A program made the translations under genes and the position numbers. A model generated the notes under the pieces. It was not told the origin of the DNA and did no database searches. It worked only from the letters and a program-made list of their open reading frames with translations. Positions 8,524-17,673 of a stretch of 31,197 nucleotides of DNA are shown here, one piece after another (position 1 is the first letter of the stretch; every line of letters starts with the position of its first letter). The DNA is from JALYXS01 sp051003795 (GTDB taxonomy: Bacteria; Acidobacteriota; Terriglobia; Bryobacterales; Bryobacteraceae). The stretch spans positions 1 to 31,197 of the forward strand of contig JBPCKZ010000156.1 in NCBI GenBank assembly GCA_051003795.1, read 5' to 3'.

Positions 8524-11500
8524 ATGAAACACGCGATACTCTGGATTACTCTAGCGATTCCGCTCTCCGCCCAAATCGGCGGCGGCGGATCGATTCAGGG
8601 AGTTGTCTCCGATACGTCGGGCGCGATTATTCCCGGCGCGGCGGTCTCCGCCACTAACGTTAAAACCGGGATCAAGACCGAGCGGGAAACCACATCCGCG
8701 GGCCTATACACGTTGTCGCCGCTCGCGCCCGCCGAATACAGCATCACTGTCGCGGCGGCCGGCTTCCAAACTCTGGTGCAGGAACATGTCGTCGTCGATG
8801 CATTGAGCGTCGTGGGCCTGAATCTCACGTTGAAGGTGGGCGCGGCGGCGGAACAAGTGACGGTTACCGATACCCCGCCCACGCTGAATACATCCGACGC
8901 CAGCCTCGGGCAAACCATGCGGAACGAGCTATACACGTCGTTGCCGCTGCAGATGGGCAACGCGCCGCGAGATCCCACGGCTTTCACGCAGCTGATGCCG
9001 GGCGTTTCGAGCAGCAGCGCAACCGGCAATACGGCGGGCAACGCGCGGGGCGGACAAGATCACTCCCAGGAGGTTTACGTCGAAGGCCTGGCCGTTACCA
9101 ACCCCGTGGGACAGGGCGAGACGCGCACGCTCGGGCTGGGCATTTCGGTCGAAGCCGTGGATCAGTTTCAGATGGAGACCGCCGGCACCGCTGTAATGTA
9201 CAACGGGCAGGGCGCGTCGAACTTCGTGTTGAAGTCCGGCACTAATGGGTTTCACGGCGCCGCTTACGAGTACTTCCGCAATACCGATCTGGACGCCAGG
9301 GGCTTCGTCGCCAGAGTGACCCCGATCGAACATCAGAATGAGTTCGGCTTCAATATCGGCGGACCGATCAAGAAGAACAAGCTATTCTTTTTTAGCAACT
9401 ACGATGGGTATCGGTTCGCCCAGACCCCCCAGCCGGGTTTGCAAACCGTTCCGACGCTCGCCGAACGAAACGGCAATTTCAGCGCCTTGCCCGTGACTAT
9501 TTACGATCCGGCCACGACGGATTGCTCGCATGGCCCGTGTACACGGCAGGCTTTCCCCGGCAACATAATCCCGGCCAATCGAATTTCTTCCGTTTCCAAA
9601 TACTTTCAATCGTTCCTTCCCAATCCGACCAACGGCAACATCCAAAGCAATTATCTGGGTACGGTCCCGGTCGGCTATACCGATAACAGCACGACTAATA
9701 AGGTCGATTACTCGTTGAACGACAAGAATACCTTTTATATTTTGTTCAGCCGCGGTCATCGAAGCCAGACCACGCCGTATCGGGGCAACACGCTACCGCT
9801 CCCCTATGCCAGCACGCGGCTGGTGGATGAATTGCCGATTACTACTCAGGCAAAACACACTTATGTCGCGACGCCGAATCTGATTAATCAATTCAGTTTT
9901 GGATATTCGCGGTTCGCCGTGCCGATCACGAATGTTACGATAGACGGCAATTATCCAATCAAAGCGGGACTGACCGGATTGCCGCCGGGAGAGGCCGCCA
10001 GTTCTTTCCCGGAGATCTCCTGGAACGGCCCCAATCCTCCCGACGCTTGACGCGCGAATGGGGGCGGACGCGCATTCAACGACGTCTCCAACACCTTCAC
10101 GCTTCAGGACAATGTCCAGTGGACGCATGGCAAGCACGCCGTTACGCTCGGAATCCAAATTCAAGCGCTTCAAATCAACGAGAAGCAGCGGACTTACGGC
10201 AGCCTGGCGACATGGAGTTTCAGCAACACGCAGACGGCGGCATTCAATGCCAACGGCACGCTTCTCACCACCACCGGGAACGCCTATGCCAGCTATTTGC
10301 TCGGCGCGCTGAACACCGCGAACGTCGTGGAGGATTCGGTTGTCGAGACAGGCGGACGTTACAAGGATTATGCCTGGTGGGTGCAAGATAACTTCAAAGT
10401 TACGCCACGACTGACTTTGAATCTGGGATTGCGTCACGATCTTCTCGGTCCCTATAAGGAAGTGCTGAACTGCGAGTCCTTTTTCAATCCGAGTGCGCCG
10501 AATGCGGCCGCGGGAGGGCGTCCCGGCATTTTCGAATTTTACGGCAATGGCGCGGATAGTTGTCATTGCATCAGCAACGTCAAGACGGATTTGAAAGATT
10601 TCGGGCCGCGGTTAGGTTTGGCCTATAACTTCACGGATAAGATGGTGATTCGTGCCGGCTACTCGATGATGTACACGCACCGGGGCGCGTCCGGCGGCAG
10701 GGGCGGCGGACGTTTCGGCACGGACGTGCTCGGCTATTCGGCCAGCCCAGCGTTTACGAGCGCGGACCAGGGGATCAGTCCCGCGTTCTATTGGGACAAC
10801 GGCGTGCCGCCCTATCGGAAGCCGCCGTTTTTCGATTCTACTTTCGGTACCGGCTACAACGGCACGTCGTCCATTCCGGCCACGCCGACTTATGGCGATC
10901 CTTCGATCGGCGGCATTCCTCCGCGCTATCAGAACTGGAATTTTGGCATTGAGCGCGCCGTGACCAACACACTTATATTTGGCGCTTCGTATGTCGGTAG
11001 CAACGGCCACCATCTCGGCATGAACGCCGCGGGAGGCGGGCGGGGTATCTGGTCCGATCAGATCGATCCGAAATACCTGGCGCTCGGAAATTTGCTGCTT
11101 CAACCGGCGACACCGGCGAATATCGCCGCCGCGAATGCCATAGTTCCTGGCATATCGCTGCCCTTCCCGAACTTCACGGGATCGCTTTCGCAGGCGCTGC
11201 GTCCGTTTCCCCAATACACGAACTTGAACGACGTGTGGGGCGATGTGGGCAACTCCAACTACAATTCCTTGCAAATTACGGGCACTCAGCGGCTCTCCCA
11301 CGGACTCACCTTCAACTTCAACTACGTTTATGCGAAGGGTTTCGACGACACCGGCGGCGGTATGGTCACCGGGCAGTCGTTTGCTCAACGTAGCTCTTAC
11401 AATTGGAAGATCGAGAAGGCCCGCTTGCAGTTGCCTCCGCACGCGGTGAATTTCATTTTCAGTTATGAGTCGCCTTTTGGGCACGGAAAATCGTTCGGCA

Positions 11501-12012
11501 AGGATAGCGGAATCATCGACGCGGTGGCGGGCCATTGGCAGATTTCCGGTATCACCACCTATCGTGCCGGCACGCCGGTCGGAACCGTCGGAGCGGCTTG
11601 CAATCTGCCGAACGCGGGCGGATGTTATGCCAATTACAACCCGGCCTTCACCGGTTCGGCCCGCATAAACGGCGGTTACGGATCAGGCGATCTTCTCGGG
11701 GCGAGCCCGCCATCGTTTCTCGACAAGAATGCTTTCGTGTCTCCAGCGGCATTCACGTACGGAAATACTCCGCGTACCGGAGCTTTGGGCATTTACAATC
11801 CTGACAGCTTCGGCCAGGACGTCAGCTTGCGGCGCGTTTTCCCCATCCACGAAAACGTGAAGCTTGCTTTTCAGGCCGATGCGTTCAATGTCTTCAACCT
11901 GGTGACATTCACCGCCCCCGCGACGAACATCACCAGTTCCACTTTCGGGCGAATCACGGCGCAATCGAATAGCCCGCGTTCGCTGCAACTCAGCGCGAGA
12001 ATTATCTTCTGA
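8524..12012 (+). pseudogene. TonB-dependent receptor 2 (Oar-like), interrupted by one in-frame TGA
   Basis: Same architecture as its upstream neighbour: signal peptide (MKHAILWITLAIPLSAQ), CarboxypepD_reg domain (GSIQGVVSDTSGAIIPGA), plug (DQFQMETAGTAVMYNGQG) and a beta-barrel ending in LQLSARIIF. A TGA at 10048-10050 stops the frame after NGPNPPDA. The same frame continues without another stop, and its translation is good barrel sequence (RANGGGRAFNDVSNTFTLQD, then WTHGKHAVTLGIQ). Only a single codon is therefore at fault, for example TGG to TGA. The full span is 1163 codons. It starts 11 bases after receptor 1 and overlaps the oligogalacturonate lyase start by one base, so the three are probably one operon. 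Confidence 0.88.
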
Positions 12013-13223
12013 TGTCGCGATTCTTGATTTTCGCGGCAATCGTCTGCGCCGCCGCCGAGCCGCCCAAGAGCTGGATCGACCCCGACACCGGCCACCGCGT
12101 CATTCGCCTTACAACCGAGCCGGGCAGCGCGAGCCTCTACTTCAATCAGAATGGCTACACGGCCGGCGGCCGGAAGATGGTCTTCACCACTCCGCATGGC
12201 ATATCCGTGCTCGATCTGAAGGCCCTCGCGGTGAAGCCCGTCGTCGAAGGGAAGGTTCGCATCGTCGTCACGGGAAGAAAGACGCTACAGGTCTACTATC
12301 TGCAGGACGGCGCGGTCTGGGCAGCCGATGTCGATACCGGCGTCAAGAAGCAAATCGCCAGGCTTCCCCCGCGCGGTTCCATCTCGACCGTGAATGCCGA
12401 TGAGACTTTGCTGGCCGGAACCTTCATCGAAGGCGATGGACCAGACTACGGCGGGGCACGCCAGCAACAGCCGCAGATACTCGACCAGCCGGTGTCGAAG
12501 GGCCAGATGATGGAACAACGCCTCGCGGCGCATCTGCCCATGGCCCTGTTCACCGTCGATACCAAGACCGCCGAAGTGAAAGTCATCCATCGCAGCACGG
12601 ATTGGCTTAACCATCTCGAATTTTCCCCAACCGATCCCACTCTGCTGATGTTTTGCCACGAAGGCCCCTGGCACAAGGTGGATCGCATCTGGACCATGCG
12701 AACCGACGGGAGTCACGTCGCGAAGATTCACACCCGGACCATGGAAATGGAGATCGCCGGGCATGAATTCTGGAGCGAGGACGGCAAAATTATCTGGTTC
12801 GATCTGCAAACTCCGCGAGGCGAAGATTTCTGGCTGGCGGGCTACAACGTCGAGACCGGCGAGCGGACGCAATATCACCTGCAGCGTAATGAATGGTCGA
12901 TCCACTTCAACACCGCCCCCGATGGGAAGTTGTTTTGCGGCGATGGCGGCGACCCCGGACAAGTGGCGCACGCCCCGGATGGCGAGTGGCTCTACCTATT
13001 CCGTCCCGAGTTGCTTGTAAATCGGGGTGTCGAAGACAAGGCCCTTATCCGCCCAGGCGTGCTGCGCGCGGAGCGTCTGGTCAACATGTCGAAGCACAAC
13101 TACCGGCTTGAGCCGAACGTCAGTTTCACGCCGGATCAAAAATGGATCGTGTTCCGCTCGAACATGTTCGGCCCTACTTATGCGTTCGCGGTCGAAGTGG
13201 CGAAACCGGACGGCGCCCACTAA
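12012..13223 (+). CDS. oligogalacturonate lyase (PL22-type), exported
   Basis: A 403-residue seven-bladed beta-propeller lyase that would cleave short oligogalacturonides by beta-elimination to 4-deoxy-L-threo-5-hexosulose uronate (EC 4.2.2.6 activity in the family). Motifs shared with oligogalacturonate lyases are CHEGPWHKVDRIW, EIAGHEFWS and VNMSKHNYRLEPNVSF, which carry the conserved histidines around the metal site. The WIDPDTGHRVIRLT opening is also typical. The N-terminus (MSRFLIFAAIVCAAAEPP) is a Sec signal peptide, unlike the cytoplasmic Erwinia enzyme, so it should act in the periplasm after receptor uptake. The ATG overlaps the stop of TonB receptor 2 (TGATG), which indicates translational coupling. 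The gene is intact. Confidence 0.88.
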   Translation: MSRFLIFAAIVCAAAEPPKSWIDPDTGHRVIRLTTEPGSASLYFNQNGYTAGGRKMVFTTPHGISVLDLKALAVKPVVEGKVRIVVTGRKTLQVYYLQDGAVWAADVDTGVKKQIARLPPRGSISTVNADETLLAGTFIEGDGPDYGGARQQQPQILDQPVSKGQMMEQRLAAHLPMALFTVDTKTAEVKVIHRSTDWLNHLEFSPTDPTLLMFCHEGPWHKVDRIWTMRTDGSHVAKIHTRTMEMEIAGHEFWSEDGKIIWFDLQTPRGEDFWLAGYNVETGERTQYHLQRNEWSIHFNTAPDGKLFCGDGGDPGQVAHAPDGEWLYLFRPELLVNRGVEDKALIRPGVLRAERLVNMSKHNYRLEPNVSFTPDQKWIVFRSNMFGPTYAFAVEVAKPDGAH

Positions 13224-13224
13224 A

Positions 13225-14142
13225 TTAAAGCCGGCGGCCGCGTCGGGTCAGCGGTTCTCCCACCACGAAATATCGCGTTTTCCGATCGCGAGTATGTCCG
13301 GTCTTCCCTTGCCCCGGAACTTTGTAGCCGCTTCGCTCGGCAATCGGGATATCGGGCCTCCCATCGCCATCGAAATCTTCCACGGTCATGCTATTCGGCT
13401 CGCTCAAATTCATGCGCTCCGATAAGAAGTGAGCCGGCCACAACTGCTGCGGATCGGCGGGCTTCTCAAACCATGCCAATCGCGCACGCGGCATGGCGCG
13501 TTGAACCGCGATCCGGTTGAGCTTTCCATTGCCCAGCAGATCCGCCCACCCGAACCGCATCAGCGCCGAACTTTTCACCACCGTCCAAAGGTCAATCGCG
13601 AAAATGCGCCACGGCAAATCGAATTCGGTTGGCGATTGCATCCAATCGTTGCCGCAGAGTATATCGGGAAGGCCATCGCCGTTCACGTCCGCGATGCGCA
13701 ACCCGCCTTCGTCGGATGGCGGCCATCGTTTCGCGGGATCGGCGGGAGGTTCGTAAAAGCGCGCTTGGCTGCGATTGTGGATCGGCAGGAGGCCGCGGCG
13801 TCCAAACAAAATCGCGGGCATCATGTCGAGCGAATTCACCCCGGCGGCGATGACGTGCGGGCCCATCGCCATCGACGTCCATGAGGCATCTGCCTTCCGA
13901 AAACGTTCCGCGCGCCATGATCTCGGGCTTGCCGCGCGGCAGGACGCGCAGCTGAACGCCATCTCCCCAGGCGTAATGCGTGCTGCCGTCCATCGCGAAT
14001 CCTGAAAGGAACTGCGCGCCCAAACCGCCGATGCGGTGCCGCTTGAAACGCGGCGGCGCTCCCGGAAGCACGCTCGCGATACATAGGGATGAAGCCGGTG
14101 TCGAGCGAATTCAACCCGGCGTCGCCCAAGAGGTGCGCACAT
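13225..14142 (-). pseudogene. FG-GAP/VCBS-repeat protein remnant, 5'-truncated with at least two frameshifts
   Basis: The 3' two-thirds reads as an FG-GAP/VCBS beta-propeller: LRIADVNGDGLPDILCGNDW, FGWADLLGNGKLN and VEDFDGDGRPDI are calcium-binding D-x-D-G-D-G type loops. Upstream the coding sense jumps frames near 13855-13862 (GRCLMDVDGDG lies in the second frame, PHVIAAGVNSLD in the first) and again near 14075-14085 (FIPMYRERA in a third frame, LPGAPPRFKRHRIGG in the second). No start or signal peptide is seen before the sequence gives way to an unrelated gene at 14168, so the 5' end is missing. Such proteins are usually secreted and of unknown role. It ends 1 base from the convergent lyase stop. 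Confidence 0.78.
13824..14124. repeat. 26-base imperfect direct repeat inside the FG-GAP remnant
   Basis: Copies at 13824-13849 and 14099-14124 (starting TGTCGAGCGAATTCA) differ at only two positions and are 275 bases apart. They encode the parallel segments GVNSLD and GLNSLD on the minus strand, so they most likely reflect two propeller repeats of the original protein. The second copy lies close to the point where the gene is truncated. Confidence 0.7.
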
Positions 14143-14167
14143 CGCGGCGGTGTTATTCTGATGGCGA

Positions 14168-14449
14168 ATGCCCTTATTCGCTGTTCTCGGCTATACGGCA
14201 CTGGACAAGCTGGAAGCTGCGATCAAGCTTCGCTACCCTAACGATCACTTTTCTTTTACTGCCGATCAATGGTTTGTTAGAGGCGAGGGCACGGCAAAAG
14301 ATGTTTCCGATGCCATCGGTATTGGAAAACGGCCTGACGGCACTGAAATTCCTGGTGTTGTAATTTTTGTCGGCGGATATTTTGGTCTGGCGCCCACTAA
14401 TTTATGGGAATGGTTTTTAGCCAAGCCTATGGTGAAAACCGATGCCTAA
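14168..14449 (+). CDS. small hypothetical protein
   Basis: A 93-residue soluble protein not recognised as a named family. It has an alternating pattern: a beta strand (PLFAVLGY), a helix (LDKLEAAIKLRYP), then strands around HFSFTADQWFVRGEG and VVIFVGGYFG, ending in a Trp-rich helix (NLWEWFLAKP). This looks like a compact alpha/beta fold. Base composition is clearly more AT-rich than the flanking genes, hinting at separate origin. Its last 8 bases overlap the start of the next gene, so the two form a cassette. It begins about 25 bases after the truncated end of the FG-GAP remnant. Confidence 0.6.
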   Translation: MPLFAVLGYTALDKLEAAIKLRYPNDHFSFTADQWFVRGEGTAKDVSDAIGIGKRPDGTEIPGVVIFVGGYFGLAPTNLWEWFLAKPMVKTDA

Positions 14450-14762
14450 GGATGCGCAATCGGGACGTACCGGGCCGCCCAAAGACTTCGCGCTTTCGCC
14501 CCCGCCCCAACAGCCCGGATCGCCCGACGCCTTAACGCAATTCATTCTTCCGATCGTGTCCGCAACACAGCGGGAATTGGGACAGCTATCGCAGGCAGTC
14601 GCGACACTCTCGGAGGATAGCAAGGAGAACCGAAAGAAGCTTGATCGAATCAGCCACGTCATGTATTCGGTAGGCGTGGTCGGAACGATCCTATTGTTTA
14701 TCCTGGTGTTTCTCGCGAATAAGATCGCCGACGCGCTGATTGCCGGATTGAAGAACCACTAG
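14442..14762 (+). CDS. small coiled-coil protein with a C-terminal membrane helix
   Basis: A 106-residue protein with a Pro-rich, disordered N-terminus (GPPKDFALSPPPQQPGSP), a heptad-like helical middle (ATQRELGQLSQAVATLSEDS, then KKLDRISHVMYS) and one strong transmembrane helix (VVGTILLFILVFLANKIADA) near the C-terminus. The topology suggests a tail-anchored protein with its coiled coil in the cytoplasm. The function is unknown. The 8-base overlap with the upstream soluble protein suggests the two products act together; a membrane-targeted effector pair or small TA/immunity unit is conceivable but nothing in the sequence proves it. Confidence 0.6.
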   Translation: MPKDAQSGRTGPPKDFALSPPPQQPGSPDALTQFILPIVSATQRELGQLSQAVATLSEDSKENRKKLDRISHVMYSVGVVGTILLFILVFLANKIADALIAGLKNH

Positions 14763-14815
14763 AACTCATTGCCGAATGCGGCGCGGAAGTCATTGAGTGC
14801 TATGCTACGTGCACC

Positions 14816-15631
14816 GTGAGTGAGTTTTCCGACGCCCTGATCGATCTCCTCGCCGGAAGGAACCAGACAATCGATCTGGATCGCGCCGCTCTCCAACTTG
14901 CCACGATCGAATTTCCGGGGCTCGATCCCGATCCGTTCCTGCGCATGTTGGACGACTATTCGGTGGGAATCGCCGACCGCGTTCACGATCTATCCGACGG
15001 ATCCAGATTCGTGGCGACCGCAAACCGGTATCTGTTCCATGAGATCGGATTGAGCGGTAACACGGACGACTACTATCATCCGCACAATAGTTGCCTCAAC
15101 CAAGTGCTATCGGAACACAAAGGCATCCCCATCACCCTCTCGGTAATTTACATGGAGGTGGCGCGGCGGCTGGCGAAGCCCGTGCGCGGCATCGGCCTGC
15201 CGGGTCATTTCCTGGTTCGCTACGACGACGGCGATTACAGCACCTTCATCGATCCCTTCCATGGAGGACGGTTGTTGGCGGATACCGATTGCTACGCGCT
15301 GGCGCGGATGGACGTTCCCGATCCCAGCGTGCTTGCTCCGGTTAGCAAGCCGCGCGTGGTCTTGCGGATGATCGATAATTTGCGGGGAATTTATCTCTCG
15401 CAGCGGGCGTACCCGAAGCAGCTTCAACTCTTGGACCTGCTGATTCAGGCCGATCCGAAAGCCGCGGACGAGTACAGATATCGGGGTTTGGTACACATGC
15501 GGAACCGGCGGATGAAGGCCGCGGAGACGGATCTGCGGCGATATTTGCAACTAGCGCCCAATGCCGAAGATCGAGCGGGAATCGAACGCCAATTGCAGGC
15601 GATTACGCGCTGGCTGGCGGCGATGAACTAG
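14816..15631 (+). CDS. SirB1/transglutaminase-like (Transglut_core2) protein with TPR tail
   Basis: A 271-residue cytoplasmic protein of the SirB1/YchA family. YYHPHNSCLNQVLSEHKGIP and ITLSVIYMEVARRL form the N-terminal helix region of the transglutaminase-like fold, and RGIGLPGHFLVRY includes the conserved His of the putative triad. FIDPFHGGRLL is the third block. The usual catalytic Cys position is occupied within NSCLNQVL. Residues from about 195 on form tetratricopeptide-like helices (RGLVHMRNRRMKAAETDLRR). GTG start with MSEFSD. The molecular role of the family is not firmly known, and the gene stands alone here. Confidence 0.85.
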   Translation: MSEFSDALIDLLAGRNQTIDLDRAALQLATIEFPGLDPDPFLRMLDDYSVGIADRVHDLSDGSRFVATANRYLFHEIGLSGNTDDYYHPHNSCLNQVLSEHKGIPITLSVIYMEVARRLAKPVRGIGLPGHFLVRYDDGDYSTFIDPFHGGRLLADTDCYALARMDVPDPSVLAPVSKPRVVLRMIDNLRGIYLSQRAYPKQLQLLDLLIQADPKAADEYRYRGLVHMRNRRMKAAETDLRRYLQLAPNAEDRAGIERQLQAITRWLAAMN

Positions 15632-15660
15632 CTTTCCCCGGCAAACGCCGAAAAAAACAA

Positions 15661-15689
15661 TTTACAAACTTCCTGTTCCGCGTTATTCT
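15661..15689 (+). promoter_or_regulatory. candidate sigma-70 promoter for the winged-HTH gene
   Basis: TTTACA (15661-15666), exactly 17 bases, then TATTCT (15684-15689), in the AT-rich gap of about 90 bases before the ATG at 15725. Five of six and four of six consensus matches. The predicted transcript would have a leader of about 28 bases. Confidence 0.4.
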
Positions 15690-15724
15690 AAAGATGCTCT
15701 GGAAATCGACTCCGCGCGTAAAGG

Positions 15725-16234
15725 ATGTTTGCTACCGAAAGCAATCTTTCACGCGAAGAAATGGAACGCAGGCGTTTAGCGGCGGCGCAAGAGCTGTTGG
15801 ACGGCCTATCTCAGTCCCGCGTGGCCCGCAAGTTTGGGGTCAGCCGGACAACCACCTCACGATGGCACCGCGCCCTCACGGGCAATGGTGTCGAGTCTCT
15901 GCGGAAGCGCCGTGCCACCGGACGCCCTAGCCGCTTGACCTCCGATCAGCTCCAAGACGTCGCAAGAATGTATACCGAAGGAGCGCGTGCCAGCGGATTC
16001 TTCAACGACCGCTGGACCACCGCGAGGCTGGCCAAGGCAATCGAAGAAAAATTCGGCGTGCACTACGATGAGGATCACGTCGGCCGGATGTTGCACAAAC
16101 TCGGCCTGCGGCAGCGGCGAAGACCGGCCCTATGCCGGCTGCCAGTTGAAATTGGGCCCGATTACGCGGCGTCCCGGTGCTCGCCGAACACCAGCCTGAG
16201 CGCGTCCGAAATTTCGCCGACCGTGGCGTATTGA
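15725..16234 (+). CDS. winged helix-turn-helix protein, IS630 transposase OrfA-like
   Basis: A 169-residue protein whose first 140 residues are two DNA-binding domains: LSQSRVARKFGVSRTTTSRW is a clear Tc1/IS630-type HTH, and DRWTTARLAKAIEEKFGVHY with DHVGRMLHKLGLRQ is the winged helix that normally precedes the DDE catalytic domain. No DDE domain follows. The last 25 or so residues (after about 16162) lie antisense over the 3' end of the mutase gene and look non-homologous. This may be a stand-alone wHTH regulator or the truncated first part of an IS630-family element. No terminal inverted repeats were found. Confidence 0.75.
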   Translation: MFATESNLSREEMERRRLAAAQELLDGLSQSRVARKFGVSRTTTSRWHRALTGNGVESLRKRRATGRPSRLTSDQLQDVARMYTEGARASGFFNDRWTTARLAKAIEEKFGVHYDEDHVGRMLHKLGLRQRRRPALCRLPVEIGPDYAASRCSPNTSLSASEISPTVAY

Positions 16235-17673
16235 CCGGCGGCGTCCAAAATCTTCGGCATCAGGTTTCCCCCATCGCGCGCCGCTGAATCGAGCTCGGCC
16301 AGACTGGCCTTCACGGCAGTTTGGTCGCGCCCGGCTCGCACGGCCCGCAAACGCTCGACTTGCGCTTTCTCGATCCCGGGATCGAGTTGGAACGTCGGGA
16401 TCGGGCGGTGTTCCTCCATGCGGAACCGGTTGACGCCAACGATAATCCGCTCTCCGCTCTCGACGGCCTTCTGCCACGCGAACGCGGCGTTTTGAATTTC
16501 GCCCTGAATGTATCCGGTCTCGATGGCGCGCAAGGTCCCGCCCATCGCTTCGATGCGCTCCAGATACGCGACCGCGCCGAGCTCGATCGAATCCGTCAGC
16601 GCTTCGATGTATTCGCTCCCGCCAAATGGATCCGCCGTATTAGTTACGCCGCTCTCGTAAGCGATAATCTGCTGCGTGCGCAAGGCCAGCCGCGCCGATT
16701 CCTCGGTTGGCAGCGAGAGCGCCTCGTCGCGCGCATTGGTGTGCAGCGACTGCGTTCCGCCCAGCACCGCGGAGAGCGCCTGCAACGACGTTCGCACGAT
16801 GTTCACGTCGGGCTGTTGCGCCGTCAAGGTGGATCCCGCCGTTTGCGCATGAAATCGCAACATCGACGAGCGCGGATTGCGCGCGCCGAAGCGGTCGCGC
16901 ATCAGCTTCGCGTAAAGCCGCCGCGCCGCGCGATATTTGGCGATTTCTTCCAGGAAATTACTGTGGGCATTGAAAAAGAAAGAAAGTCGCGGCGCGAAAT
17001 CGTCAATCGCCAAACCGGCCGCCAGCGCCGATTCGATGTAAGCCACGGCGTTCGCGAATGTGAACGCGACCTCCTGGATAGCTGTGGAACCGGCTTCCCG
17101 GATGTGGTACCCGCTGATCGAAATGGTGTTCCATTCCGGCAATTCGCGATTCGCCCAGGCAAACAGATCGGTGACGATGCGCATTGCGGGCCGGGGCGGG
17201 TAAATGTATGTTCCGCGCGCGACGTATTCCTTGAGGATGTCGTTTTGGACCGTACCCGACAGCTTGGCGAGGTCCGCCCCTTGGCGCCTCGCGACCAGCA
17301 CATAGAGCGCGAGCAGAATCGCGGCCGTCGAGTTGATCGTCATCGACGTGGAAACGCGGTCAAGCGAAATGCCCTCGAACAGCTTTTCCATGTCGGCGAG
17401 GGATGAAATCGCCACGCCCACGCGCCCCACCTCGCCCGCGGCGAGCGGATGATCGGAATCCATTCCCATTTGGGTGGGCAGGTCGAAAGCGACGGAAAGC
17501 CCGGTGGTGCCCTGCGCGATCAGGTAGTGGTAACGCCGGTTACTCTCTTCCGCGGACCCGAAACCGGCGTACTGGCGCATGGTCCAGAGCCGGCTGCGGT
17601 ACATATCGGCGTAGATGCCGCGAGTGTAGGGGAATTGACCGGGCTTTTCGGGTGGATTATCCGAAGCGCTCAT
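16162..17673 (-). CDS. methylmalonyl-CoA mutase, catalytic (large, alpha) subunit without B12 domain
   Basis: A 503-residue acyl-CoA mutase TIM-barrel chain that interconverts methylmalonyl-CoA and succinyl-CoA (or a related acyl-CoA pair) with adenosylcobalamin. Highly conserved blocks are present: YTRGIYADMYRSRLWTMRQY, AFDLPTQMGMDSDHP, MTINSTAAILLALYV, LRFHAQTAGSTLTAQQP and LGGTQSLHTNARDEALSLPT. It ends after the barrel with no DxHxxG cobalamin-binding domain, so it needs a separate small subunit, which is not in the window. It is coupled to a small upstream membrane-protein gene through an ATGA overlap, and its 3' end overlaps the convergent wHTH gene by 73 bases. Isobutyryl-CoA or another acyl-CoA remains possible as substrate. 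Confidence 0.92.
   Translation of the reverse strand: MSASDNPPEKPGQFPYTRGIYADMYRSRLWTMRQYAGFGSAEESNRRYHYLIAQGTTGLSVAFDLPTQMGMDSDHPLAAGEVGRVGVAISSLADMEKLFEGISLDRVSTSMTINSTAAILLALYVLVARRQGADLAKLSGTVQNDILKEYVARGTYIYPPRPAMRIVTDLFAWANRELPEWNTISISGYHIREAGSTAIQEVAFTFANAVAYIESALAAGLAIDDFAPRLSFFFNAHSNFLEEIAKYRAARRLYAKLMRDRFGARNPRSSMLRFHAQTAGSTLTAQQPDVNIVRTSLQALSAVLGGTQSLHTNARDEALSLPTEESARLALRTQQIIAYESGVTNTADPFGGSEYIEALTDSIELGAVAYLERIEAMGGTLRAIETGYIQGEIQNAAFAWQKAVESGERIIVGVNRFRMEEHRPIPTFQLDPGIEKAQVERLRAVRAGRDQTAVKASLAELDSAARDGGNLMPKILDAAGQYATVGEISDALRLVFGEHRDAA

Noticed and set aside
15640..15660. CGGC-AAAC-GCCG followed by an A run as a terminator
   Set aside because: The stem is only 4 bases and the homopolymer is on the wrong side for T-tract termination on either strand.
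16321..17406. Long plus-strand frame of 361 codons across the methylmalonyl-CoA mutase
   Set aside because: Arg/Asp-rich translation without motifs, fully antisense to a strongly conserved gene.
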